Made by a program: the position numbers and the translations under genes. Positions 38,132 through 45,162 of a stretch of 64,000 nt of DNA are shown here, one piece after another. The notes under the pieces were generated by a model that worked only from the letters and a program-made list of their open reading frames with translations, had not been told where the DNA came from and ran no database searches. Source of the DNA: Granulibacter bethesdensis. GTDB lineage: Bacteria > Pseudomonadota > Alphaproteobacteria > Acetobacterales > Acetobacteraceae. The stretch spans positions 1,524,501-1,588,500 of the forward strand of contig NZ_CP018194.1 of assembly GCF_001889545.1 (NCBI RefSeq), read 5' to 3'. The first letter of the stretch is position 1. Every line of letters begins with the position of its first letter.

Positions 38132-38386
38132 ATGACCATCACCACCCTATCGAGCCGGGAATTCAACCAGGACACCGGCCGGGCCAAGAAAGTCGCCTCA
38201 GATGGGCCAGTTTTCATTACCGACCGGGGCAAGCCCACCCATGTCCTGCTCAGCATTGAGGAATACCAGCGCATCACCGGCAAACGTCGGAGCATCGTTG
38301 ATGCCCTGTCCATGCCCGGCCTTGCCGACATCGAGTTTGATCCGCCGCGCTCGCGGGAACTCGCTCGCGGGGCGGATTTCTCATAA
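38132..38386 (+). CDS. Phd/YefM-type antitoxin
   Basis: 84 residues from ATG 38132 (ACAGGAG upstream). The DNA-binding N-terminus TITTLSSREFNQDTGRAKKVA and VFITDRGKPTHVLLSIEEYQRI form the Phd/YefM fold; the C-terminus (SIVDALSMPGLADIEFDPPRS) would wrap the toxin. The stop overlaps the toxin start by one base, so both are translated together. An operator-like dyad sits over its promoter. Confidence 0.88.
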   Translation: MTITTLSSREFNQDTGRAKKVASDGPVFITDRGKPTHVLLSIEEYQRITGKRRSIVDALSMPGLADIEFDPPRSRELARGADFS

Positions 38387-38811
38387 TGTTCCTGCTCGAT
38401 ACCAACGTCATTTCCGAACTTCGGAAGGCCGGTGACGGCAAAGCGGATGCCAATGTCGTCGCCTGGCTGTCCAGCGTGGATGCCACGACTTTCTATCTCT
38501 CCGCCGTCACTCTCATGGAAATCGAACTCGGCATCCTTCGGATCGAACGGCGCGATCCGCCCCAAGGGGCCAGGCTTCGTGCCTGGATGGATCACCATGT
38601 CTTACCCGAATTTGCGGATCGAACCTTGTCTGTCGATACCGCCGTGGCATTGCGTTGCGCACCCCTTCATGTGCCGGACCCGCGCCCCGAGCGGGATGCG
38701 TTCATTGCCGCGACAGCTCTGGCTCATGGCATGACGGTTGTGACCCGCAATCTGGCTGATTTCGCGCCAACGGGCGTGCCACTGCTCAATCCATGGGAGG
38801 AATCCCATTAG
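38386..38811 (+). CDS. PIN-domain (VapC/FitB-like) toxin ribonuclease
   Basis: 141 residues. The acidic residues of the PIN active site are present: Asp in MFLLDTNVISELRK, Glu in LSAVTLMEIELGI, and Asp in RDAFIAATALAHGMTVVTRNLADF. Expected activity is cleavage of tRNA or other RNA. The partner antitoxin is of the Phd type. On a plasmid fragment such a pair would stabilise the replicon. It may now hold the insert in the chromosome. Confidence 0.88.
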   Translation: MFLLDTNVISELRKAGDGKADANVVAWLSSVDATTFYLSAVTLMEIELGILRIERRDPPQGARLRAWMDHHVLPEFADRTLSVDTAVALRCAPLHVPDPRPERDAFIAATALAHGMTVVTRNLADFAPTGVPLLNPWEESH

Positions 38812-38881
38812 GATAAACAAGACAGAACACTGATTCGAACCTGTTTAAACCCATACGTCCGTGGCGCTGCCCTTTCAGAGG

Positions 38882-38958
38882 AAGAGGGCGGCGCTTCGCT
38901 TCGTGACGGATTTTAGGTCGAGAGAAAGTCTTTCGGCGTCTGTCGCGGAGTAATGATC
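38882..38958 (+). promoter_or_regulatory. Structured 5' leader, copy B (before parB)
   Basis: The same box AAGAGGGCGG (38882-38891), outer stem CGTGACGG (38902-38909) / CTGTCGCG (38940-38947) and inner stem GTCGAGAG (38917-38924) / CTTTCGGC (38930-38937). Compared with copy A, pairs G-U/G-C, U-A/U-G, G-C/G-U, C-G/U-G and G-U/G-C replace each other, so pairing is kept. GGAG follows at 38947-38950. Confidence 0.65.
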
Positions 38959-39450
38959 ATGGCATCTGCCAATCAGAAAATCACTTTGTCGTCGTCGCGC
39001 GATATCCCCTTCAACAAGCTGGTGCTCAGCCAGTCCAATGTCCGGCGTGTCAAGGTCGGCGTCTCGATCGAGGATCTTGCCGAATCTATCGCCAGGCGCG
39101 GCCTCATCCAGTCCTTGCACGTCCGGCCGGTTCTCGACGCCGATGGTCAAGAGACTGGCATGTTCGAGGTGCCTGCGGGCGGACGCCGTTATCGTGCGCT
39201 CGAACTATTGGCCAAGCAGAAGCGCCTTGCCAAGACCGCGCCCGTGCCATGCATCGTTGGCGATGCGGCGAGCGGCATTCTGATCGACGAGGTGTCGCTT
39301 GCCGAGAATATTGACCGCGCGCCACTACATCCGCTCGACCAGTTTCGGGCGTTTCAGACGATGCGCGACAAGGGCATGACCGAGGAAACGATCGCCGCAT
39401 CCTTCTTCATCGACGTTAAAGTGGTAAAGCAGCGCCTACGTCTTGCCTGA
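38959..39450 (+). pseudogene. ParB/RepB partition protein, 3'-truncated by the IS
   Basis: About 163 residues remain from ATG 38959, which is placed eight bases after GGAG, as in the DUF932 gene. The ParB N domain is present: IPFNKLVLSQSNVRRVKVGVSIEDLAESIARRGLIQSLHV, then PAGGRRYRALELLAKQ and LAENIDRAPLHPLDQFRAFQ. It stops right after DVKVVKQRLRLA, within the helix-turn-helix, where the IS right-end repeat begins. A plasmid ParB of this type normally has several hundred more residues, so it is not expected to be functional. Confidence 0.82.
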
Positions 39451-39473
39451 CTTGCTCACCGGCCTGAAGGCCG
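39446..39473. repeat. Right-end hairpin of the IS605-family element
   Basis: CGGCC-TGAA-GGCCG stem (39460-39473) with the adjoining sequence CCTGACTTGCTCAC, downstream of tnpB. A second copy lies at 35733. In this family the end of tnpB together with this hairpin also encodes the guide (omega/re) RNA on the tnpB strand. Confidence 0.75.
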
Positions 39474-39495
39474 ATGGTTCTGGTTTGAGCTTGCA

Positions 39496-40716
39496 TTAAG
39501 CAGCCCTCCCGATGCTTCCTGCTTCAACGGGCCGCCTGATGCGGTGTCCCTCCACAGGCTTCAACGGGCAGTCCGCCCGCCGTAGGATGTTTTTCGCGGC
39601 GTTGATATCCGCGTTTTCAGTGTGTCCGCAGGTGGCGCAGACAAAGCGGGCCTGGCTGACCCGACTTGCGGGGTCTGTTACTCCACAGACAGAGCATGTC
39701 TGGCTTGTGTAGGCGGCTGGCACTTCAACCAGTTTCCCGCCTCTATCCGCCAGCTTGTAGCCTAGAAACGTGCGAAACATCCGCCAGCCCTGATCCAGAA
39801 TACTCCTGTTTAGCCCGGCCTTCTGCCGAACGTTACGACCCGGCTCTTCTGCCGTGCCTTTGGCCGATGCGGACATGTTCCGCACCTGCAATGCCTCCAC
39901 AACGACCGTGCCGTGGTTCTTGGCGATGGTCGTGCTGAGTTTGTGGAGGAAATCCTTTCGCGTGTTGGCGACACGGGCGTGCAGTTTCTGCACACGCCAG
40001 ACTGCCTTACGTCGGTTGGCGCTGCCCTTCTTTTTGCGGGATACAGAACGCTGTGCTTTCCTCAGAGCGCACAGGGCCTTCTTGCCAAAATTGCCTGGAG
40101 CAATCGTCGTGCTGCTGCTCATGGCGGTAAAAACCGACACACCCATATCCAAACCAACTGCAGGCAGAGTGGATAGAGCCTGGTCTGGAACTTCGCGCTC
40201 CCACTGGACGGAAGCGAACCACTGTCCTGCTCGCCGGGAGATCGTGATGTTGCGGATCGCACCGGGCAGATCATACCAACCCCGGAAGGCGACCCATCCG
40301 AGCTTGGGGAGCTTGATGCGCCCGGTCTTCTTTCCGATCCGCTCTACACGCAGCGAGGCCGGATCGGGAAAACGGAAACCGTCGTGCAGGCCCTTGCGAC
40401 GGGGTGACGGATAGCCAGAGCGACCGGAGAAGAAGTTCTGATAGGCCCGGTCGAGATCGCGCAGCGCCTGTTGCAGCGGGTGGATCGGCGCTTCGCGCAG
40501 CCAGTCCACATCCCGGCGCAAGTCGGTGAGTTCGCGGCATTGCCCGGCAAACGAAATGGCTTTGCCGGTTCTGTCCTTGTGGCGCTGCCACCAGTCCCGC
40601 CTCTGTTCCAGCGCGAGGTTATAGACGAAGCGGCAAGCACCGGCGATCCCGGCCAGCGTAAGCCTTTGCTTCGCATCCGGGTAAAGCCGGTAGATGTTGG
40701 CCTTGCGCTGGATCAT
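39496..40716 (-). CDS. tnpB: TnpB RNA-guided nuclease (IS605 OrfB)
   Basis: 406 residues from ATG 40716 (MIQRKANIYRLYP). The RuvC-like site is complete: Asp in VGLDMGVS (about residue 190), Glu in VVVEAL (about 274), Asp in NADINAAKN (about 370). The zinc finger CSVCG...CATCG (Cys about 341, 344, 360, 363) lies between the last two. No stop or frameshift, so it looks active. TnpB proteins cut DNA guided by an RNA from the element's right end and help to keep the IS at its site. Its 5' end faces that of tnpA. Confidence 0.92.
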   Translation of the reverse strand: MIQRKANIYRLYPDAKQRLTLAGIAGACRFVYNLALEQRRDWWQRHKDRTGKAISFAGQCRELTDLRRDVDWLREAPIHPLQQALRDLDRAYQNFFSGRSGYPSPRRKGLHDGFRFPDPASLRVERIGKKTGRIKLPKLGWVAFRGWYDLPGAIRNITISRRAGQWFASVQWEREVPDQALSTLPAVGLDMGVSVFTAMSSSTTIAPGNFGKKALCALRKAQRSVSRKKKGSANRRKAVWRVQKLHARVANTRKDFLHKLSTTIAKNHGTVVVEALQVRNMSASAKGTAEEPGRNVRQKAGLNRSILDQGWRMFRTFLGYKLADRGGKLVEVPAAYTSQTCSVCGVTDPASRVSQARFVCATCGHTENADINAAKNILRRADCPLKPVEGHRIRRPVEAGSIGRAA

Positions 40717-40738
40717 TTGGAAAGTATAGCATTGGCCT

Positions 40739-41152
40739 ATGGGGAATAACAATGATTACAGACGAGGCAGGCACTGTGTTTTTACGCTTCATGTCCACTT
40801 GGTCTTCGTGACAAAATATCGCCGCCATGTCTTCACTGCCGCGATCCTGAAAGATATGCAGACTGTCTTCGAGAAGGTCTGCACAGACTTCGAAACCCAT
40901 CTGGTGGAATTCGACGGGGAGGATGATCACGTGCATCTCCTCGTGCACTATCCGCCCAAGGTGGCTTTGTCTGTTCTCGTGAACAGCCTCAAGGGTGTTT
41001 CAAGCCGAAGGTTGAGGCAGATGCATCCCGCGCTTGTCCGCCGCTACTGGCGTGGCGTGCTCTGGTCTCCAAGCTATTTTGCAGCGTCCTGTGGTGGCGC
41101 GCCGCTTTCTATCATCCGGCAGTATATCGAGCAGCAGCGAACACCAGATTGA
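40739..41152 (+). CDS. tnpA: IS200/IS605-family Y1 transposase
   Basis: 137 residues with the HUH motif DDHVHLLVHYP (His 64 and 66) and the catalytic Tyr in SIIRQYIEQQ (about 129). It also has the typical start HCVFTLHVHLVFVTKYRRHVF. Such enzymes move one DNA strand at a time and make no target duplication. The gene is divergent from tnpB, the IS605 layout, and is intact. Confidence 0.93.
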   Translation: MGNNNDYRRGRHCVFTLHVHLVFVTKYRRHVFTAAILKDMQTVFEKVCTDFETHLVEFDGEDDHVHLLVHYPPKVALSVLVNSLKGVSSRRLRQMHPALVRRYWRGVLWSPSYFAASCGGAPLSIIRQYIEQQRTPD

Positions 41153-41170
41153 GACAGCTAACCGCCCTAT

Positions 41171-41190
41171 CTCCGGCCTCAACGCCGGAG
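41171..41190. repeat. Left-end hairpin of the IS605-family element
   Basis: CTCCGGC / GCCGGAG arms around CTCAAC, 18 bases after tnpA and about 25 bases before the first repeat of the right CRISPR fragment. This is the position expected for the transposase-binding left end. Confidence 0.65.
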
Positions 41191-41214
41191 CTTGCGGGCC
41201 TGAAAAACGGGTCA

Positions 41215-41608
41215 GGACTATCCCCGCGCACGCGGGGGAACCTCGAGCGCAACGCGGTCATTGCGGCCCTTATAGGGACTATCCCCGCGCACGCGGGGGA
41301 ACCAGGATGTGGCGACGCGGGATACAAAATCCGGGCGGACTATCCCCGCGCACGCGGGGGAACCAGGAAACAGATAGCGAAATCATCGTGACGAAAAGGA
41401 CTATCCCCGCGCACGCGGGGGAACCGACCATGCCGGAGGTTGTTGCGGCGATTGTTAGGGACTATCCCCGCGCACGCGGGGGAACCCCGCCTGCTGAGGC
41501 GTCGCAACAAAATCGGCGAGGACTATCCCCGCGCACGCGGGGGAACCCGACCTCGGCTGTCGTGAGCCGGTCAATGCGCGGGACTATCCCCGCGCACGCG
41601 GGGGAACC
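41215..41608 (-). CRISPR. CRISPR array, leader-side fragment (7 repeats, 6 spacers)
   Basis: Identical 28-bp repeats start at 41215, 41276, 41337, 41398, 41459, 41520 and 41581, all 61 bp apart with 33-bp spacers. They are the same repeat as in the array at 35437. No repeat is degenerate, as expected for the young, leader-proximal side. Expected transcription is toward lower coordinates. All spacers differ from each other. No cas genes occur in the window, so interference needs cas genes elsewhere. Confidence 0.95.
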
Positions 41609-41683
41609 TCTAGACCTGATGTTATTGATTTCAAAGAACAATCCAAATTGTTCACATTTTGAGGAAAATGCAAGCCGCCTTTT
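41609..41683 (-). promoter_or_regulatory. Probable CRISPR leader
   Basis: AT-rich sequence directly outside the last intact repeat, on the side predicted by repeat orientation. It contains a perfect dyad GAACAAT-CCAA-ATTGTTC (41636-41653) and could carry the array promoter and an IHF-type bend. It lies between the array and the 3' end of the cytidine deaminase gene. Confidence 0.55.
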
Positions 41684-42046
41684 TCAACGTCGGTAAGGAA
41701 GAGGAAGGAGAAATGAAAGCGGCACCTTGATCAGTCCCTGCCCATCCGAAACAATAATCATGGTGGAAGGGGTAAAATCCGCGAACATCTCTCGACACGC
41801 GCCGCAGGGAGAGACAACGTCAATGTCCTGATCGATCTCATCCGGTTTGGGATGACGAACCGCGACGGCTGTTTTGATCTCGCTGCCACCTTCCAGTTTG
41901 GCGCGCCCCAATGCGATGGCTTCGGCACAAATCTGCAGGCGTCCTACCGTCGCGCCAAGATGAAGGCCGGTCCATATGCGGCCATTTGCATCCCGCAACG
42001 CCGCCGCCACCGTATGCCATAACGGGCGGTAATGCTCCCGCATCAC
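41684..42046 (-). CDS. Cytidine deaminase family protein
   Basis: 120 residues with both zinc motifs: ICAEAIALG (His replaced by Cys-Ala-Glu form) and SPCGACREMF. It would deaminate cytidine or a related compound. The first usable start is GTG 42046 (or ATG 42043), but the codons just upstream, back to about 42106, also read like a family N-terminus (LDRIDEELVEVARG) without any ATG, GTG or TTG. The true start may therefore be a rare codon, or a start codon has been lost. It lies downstream of recA on the same strand. Confidence 0.75.
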   Translation of the reverse strand: MMREHYRPLWHTVAAALRDANGRIWTGLHLGATVGRLQICAEAIALGRAKLEGGSEIKTAVAVRHPKPDEIDQDIDVVSPCGACREMFADFTPSTMIIVSDGQGLIKVPLSFLLPLPYRR

Positions 42047-42146
42047 CCCCCGCGCTACCTCAACCAGTTCCTCATCTATCCGATCCAGCGGAGATGCTGC
42101 GGCATCAAGACATAATCTCGATCCCTGCCGCGTTTTCTCGTGTCTG

Positions 42147-43184
42147 TTACTCAGCCGCTTCCGCCTCCTCAGCGTCCGGTGTGGTGATCATGGCGTTCTG
42201 CACGGTACCAGACTGCTCCCTGATCCGGTTCTCGATCGTATTGGCGATCTCCGGATGGTCCCGCAGAAACTGTTTCGCGTTTTCCCGCCCCTGCCCGATG
42301 CGTTGGCTGTCATAGCTGTACCAGGCACCGGATTTCTCCACCACATTGACCTTGACGCCAAGATCAATCAACTCACCGACCTTGCTGATACCTTCACCAT
42401 AGATAATGTCGAACTCCACCTGCCGGAAAGGCGGCGCCAGTTTGTTCTTCACCACTTTCACGCGGGTCTGGTTGCCGATGACTTCTTCCTTGTCCTTCAA
42501 CTGTCCGATACGGCGAATGTCGAAGCGCACCGACGCATAGAATTTCAGTGCATTGCCACCCGTCGTCGTTTCCGGGCTGCCAAACATCACACCGATTTTC
42601 ATCCGGATCTGATTGAGGAAAATCAGTGTCGTGTTGCTGCGATTCACGGAGCCAGTCAGCTTGCGCAATGCCTGACTCATCAGACGGGCATGCAGACCGA
42701 CATGACTGTCGCCCATTTCGCCTTCAAGCTCGGCCCGCGGAACCAGAGCCGCGACACTATCCACCACCAGCACGTCGATCGCACCGGAGCGCACCAGCGT
42801 ATCGGCGATTTCCAGTGCCTGTTCCCCGGCATCCGGCTGGCTGATCAGGAGATTATCGACGTCAACACCCAGCTTGCGTGCGTACACCGGATCAAGCGCA
42901 TGTTCCGCATCAACAAAAGCACACGTACCGCCACGTTTCTGCGCCTCCGCCACTGTATGCAGGGCGAGCGTGGTCTTGCCCGAGCTTTCGGGACCATAAA
43001 TCTCCACGATCCGTCCACGCGGCATGCCCCCGATTCCAAGCGCGAGATCAAGCCCCAGCGAACCACTGGGAATCACCTCAATCTGCTCGGCGACATTGCG
43101 CGCCCCCATGCGCATGATCGAGCCTTTTCCGAAAGACCGTTCGATCTGCGCCAGCGCGGCATCCAGCGCTTTATTCTTTTCCAT
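42147..43184 (-). CDS. recA: Recombinase RecA
   Basis: 345 residues from ATG 43184 ([21 protein letters not shown]); ATG 43193 or 43205 are also possible. Walker A is GPESSGKT, Walker B is [11 protein letters not shown], and [28 protein letters not shown] covers loop L2. It performs strand exchange and triggers LexA self-cleavage. A LexA box of the alphaproteobacterial type lies about 110 bp upstream. Confidence 0.96.
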   Translation of the reverse strand: MEKNKALDAALAQIERSFGKGSIMRMGARNVAEQIEVIPSGSLGLDLALGIGGMPRGRIVEIYGPESSGKTTLALHTVAEAQKRGGTCAFVDAEHALDPVYARKLGVDVDNLLISQPDAGEQALEIADTLVRSGAIDVLVVDSVAALVPRAELEGEMGDSHVGLHARLMSQALRKLTGSVNRSNTTLIFLNQIRMKIGVMFGSPETTTGGNALKFYASVRFDIRRIGQLKDKEEVIGNQTRVKVVKNKLAPPFRQVEFDIIYGEGISKVGELIDLGVKVNVVEKSGAWYSYDSQRIGQGRENAKQFLRDHPEIANTIENRIREQSGTVQNAMITTPDAEEAEAAE

Positions 43185-43294
43185 AGCGGACATGTCCTCA
43201 TGCATAGCCGCGCCCCGCGGCCGATTCACGCAGCTTCTTCAGTCAGTTTACCCTTGCAGGAAGCGCATCGAAAGACGCAGCTATTCCCCTTTAT

Positions 43295-43309
43295 GTTCAT
43301 AATATGTTC
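43295..43309. promoter_or_regulatory. LexA (SOS) box of recA
   Basis: GTTC (43295-43298), seven bases, GTTC (43306-43309): the direct-repeat SOS box of alphaproteobacteria. It lies upstream of recA. Confidence 0.82.
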
Positions 43310-43408
43310 TAGTCAGATTCCAATTGCAAGGTGTATCCCCACCCCTGTACGCGATGATGTCAAAGCAGTCCCTGATCAGGACTCTTTTCATCGTCGCGTA
43401 AAAATATC

Positions 43409-43525
43409 ATGGCCGCCACCCTGTCAGGGGGTCCGTTTTTGCTTGCAGTGGGGGGAATAGCGCTCTATTCACCGCCGCCTTGGCCCAAGGGGACGATTTT
43501 AGTCCAACCGGCCGTCTACTGGTAG
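43409..43525 (+). CDS. Possible 38-codon leader ORF before speD
   Basis: ATG 43409 opens a frame of 38 codons (MAATLSGGPFLLAVGGIALY, then a Pro-rich part) that ends with TAG at 43523-43525, touching the AGGAAGGAG ribosome site of speD. There is no convincing ribosome site of its own. It could be a regulatory leader peptide or simply chance; low confidence. Confidence 0.2.
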   Translation: MAATLSGGPFLLAVGGIALYSPPPWPKGTILVQPAVYW

Positions 43526-43538
43526 GAAGGAGAATGCG

Positions 43539-44027
43539 ATGAACGCACTCAACCCGCTGGGGATGGTCTCGGAAAATCCGAGCGAAAACCAGAACGTGAC
43601 TGAAGCCGCCGCCCAGGCCAACACGCAGATTTCTGCGGCCGAAACGGAAGAGCGCAAGGATTACTTCGTAGAACGTGACGGCATGAAGTTTGCCGGCACG
43701 CATCTGTTGGCCGATCTTTGGGGCGCTACCAACCTCGACGATCCCGGCATGATCGATGTGACCCTCCGTGAAGCCGCAGTGACCGCCGGGGCAACCATTC
43801 TGCACAGCCATTTCCATCATTTCACACCGAATGGCGGCGTTTCTGGCGTTGTGGTGCTGGCGGAAAGCCACATCTCCATCCACACATGGCCGGAGCGCAA
43901 CTTCGCAGCTGTCGACATCTTCATGTGTGGCGCCTGCGATCCGCACAAATCCATCCCGGTCCTGCGCGCAACATTCCAGCCGGAGCGTATCGATCTGGAT
44001 GAGCAGCGTCGCGGGCGGGTCGTCTGA
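43539..44027 (+). CDS. speD: S-adenosylmethionine decarboxylase proenzyme
   Basis: 162 residues. The self-cleavage site is in LAESHISIHTWPERNFAAVDIFMCG: the bond before Ser is cut to form the pyruvoyl group. GTHLLADLWGATNLDD and HSHFHHFTPNGGVSGVVVL are typical of the short prokaryotic form, here with an unusual N-terminal extension of about 45 polar residues. It supplies decarboxylated SAM to SpeE. AGGAAGGAG precedes the start. A terminator-like hairpin separates it from speE. Confidence 0.93.
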   Translation: MNALNPLGMVSENPSENQNVTEAAAQANTQISAAETEERKDYFVERDGMKFAGTHLLADLWGATNLDDPGMIDVTLREAAVTAGATILHSHFHHFTPNGGVSGVVVLAESHISIHTWPERNFAAVDIFMCGACDPHKSIPVLRATFQPERIDLDEQRRGRVV

Positions 44028-44099
44028 GAAATGTAACCTGACGCCTTTATAGCGTCATCGTTACGCGCTATCTCACCCAGCGCACCGCACGAGAAAAAA

Positions 44100-44134
44100 G
44101 GCGATCCGGAGGGCAACTTCCGGATCGCCTGATT
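44100..44134 (+). terminator. Terminator or attenuator between speD and speE
   Basis: GGCGATCCGGA (44100-44110) / TCCGGATCGCC (44119-44129) followed by TGATTTTT, which leads directly into the GGAGA ribosome site of speE. Read-through could set the ratio of the two enzymes. Confidence 0.7.
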
Positions 44135-44149
44135 TTTGGAGAACGCTTC

Positions 44150-45031
44150 ATGTCCGACCAAACCCCTTCCTCCGGCAACACCTGGATCGCAGAAACGCTT
44201 TATCCTGATTGGGGTCAGCAATTCCGCGTCAGCAAGGAACTGGCTCGCGTCAAGTCAGATTTTCAGGACATCGTGGTGTTCGAGAGCAATTCTCATGGCC
44301 GCGTCCTGCTGCTGGACGGTGTCGTGCAAATCACTGAAGCCGATGAATTCGTCTATCAGGAAATGCTGACCCATGTGCCGCTGATCGCGCATGGCGCAGC
44401 CAAAAACGTGCTGATCATCGGCGCTGGAGATGGCGGTGTGCTGCGCCGCGTGCTGGAGCACAAGACAGTCGAACGCGCCGTCATGGTCGAGATCGACGGC
44501 GAAGTCATCCGTCTGAGCCGCGAGTTCATGCCAGGTATCAGCGGCAATGCGTGGAACGATCCACGGGCCGAGGTCATCGTTGGTGACGGCATCGATTATG
44601 TGAAAAAAGCCGCTGACGGCAGCTTCGATGTCATCATCGTCGACAGCACCGATCCGATCGGGGTGGGCGAAGTGCTGTTTACGGATGATTTCTATCAGAA
44701 TGCAGCCCGTATTCTGACCTCTCGCGGTCTGATCGTGAACCAGTGCGGCGTCCCCTTCATGCAGGCTGATGAATTGCGTGAAACCAGCCTGCGTCGCCGC
44801 AACTTCTTCCCCCGCGTCGGTGCCTATGTTGCCGCGGTTCCGACCTATGTCGGCGGTTTCATGACTTTGGGCTTCGCCACCAAGGATGCAGATTTTACAC
44901 AGGCCGATCTGGAAACAGTGCGTGCCCGTGCCCAGGCGGCAGGGATTGCCAACACACGCTACTGGACACCGGAAGTGCATGTCGGCAGCTTCTATCTGCC
45001 GCCCTACATTGCCGAGCAGCTTCCTGCCTGA
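44150..45031 (+). CDS. speE: Spermidine synthase
   Basis: 293 residues. WIAETLYPDWGQQFRVSKEL at the N-terminus, the SAM-like motif VLIIGAGDGGVLRRVLEHKTVERAVMVEIDG, and the catalytic DVIIVDSTDPIGVGEVLF region identify a polyamine aminopropyltransferase. It uses the product of SpeD and putrescine to form spermidine and methylthioadenosine. mtnA, 4.5 kb downstream, recycles a derivative of the latter. Confidence 0.94.
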   Translation: MSDQTPSSGNTWIAETLYPDWGQQFRVSKELARVKSDFQDIVVFESNSHGRVLLLDGVVQITEADEFVYQEMLTHVPLIAHGAAKNVLIIGAGDGGVLRRVLEHKTVERAVMVEIDGEVIRLSREFMPGISGNAWNDPRAEVIVGDGIDYVKKAADGSFDVIIVDSTDPIGVGEVLFTDDFYQNAARILTSRGLIVNQCGVPFMQADELRETSLRRRNFFPRVGAYVAAVPTYVGGFMTLGFATKDADFTQADLETVRARAQAAGIANTRYWTPEVHVGSFYLPPYIAEQLPA

Positions 45032-45042
45032 TGATTCCGATA

Positions 45043-45126
45043 CCGGGGGCGGAGGATACAAATCCGCCCCCGGAGCAGCTCAGAAAAGGATGAAAAGGCC
45101 GCTCCCGGAAAGGGCGGCCTTTTCTG
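45043..45126. terminator. Two consecutive hairpins after speE
   Basis: Hairpin 1: CCGGGGGCGGA (45043-45053) with TCCGCCCCCGG. Hairpin 2: AAAAGGCCGC (45092-45101) / GCGGCCTTTT (45114-45123), with T-runs on both strands. The second is a bidirectional terminator for speE and the convergent dksA. Confidence 0.8.
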
Positions 45127-45162
45127 ATCAGCACATCACCCGTCAAGACGGGTAAAATATGA

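Larger units (their letters stand above)
35733..41205. mobile_element. IS605-family element with 3.7 kb of plasmid-like cargo, inserted in a CRISPR spacer
   Basis: The left boundary is a copy of the IS right-end hairpin (35733-35773). The right boundary is the left-end hairpin next to tnpA (41171-41190). Left of the insert, 24 bases remain of a spacer (35709-35732). Right of it, the 9 bases 41206-41214 would complete a 33-base spacer with no duplication, as expected for IS200/IS605 single-strand transposition. The content is the tnpA/tnpB pair (39.45-41.2 kb) plus a fragment with a Dsb-like remnant, a membrane protein, DUF932, a toxin-antitoxin pair and truncated parB. Exact ends are inferred. 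Confidence 0.65.

Noticed and set aside
41215-41608. Searching spacers by eye for matches to other parts of the window
   Set aside because: No spacer longer than a few bases could be matched to another place in the window; a database search would be needed to find protospacers.
41034-41696. Open frame across the right CRISPR fragment (repeated TIPAHAGEP units)
   Set aside because: It is a translation of the 28-bp repeats and spacers, not a repeat protein.
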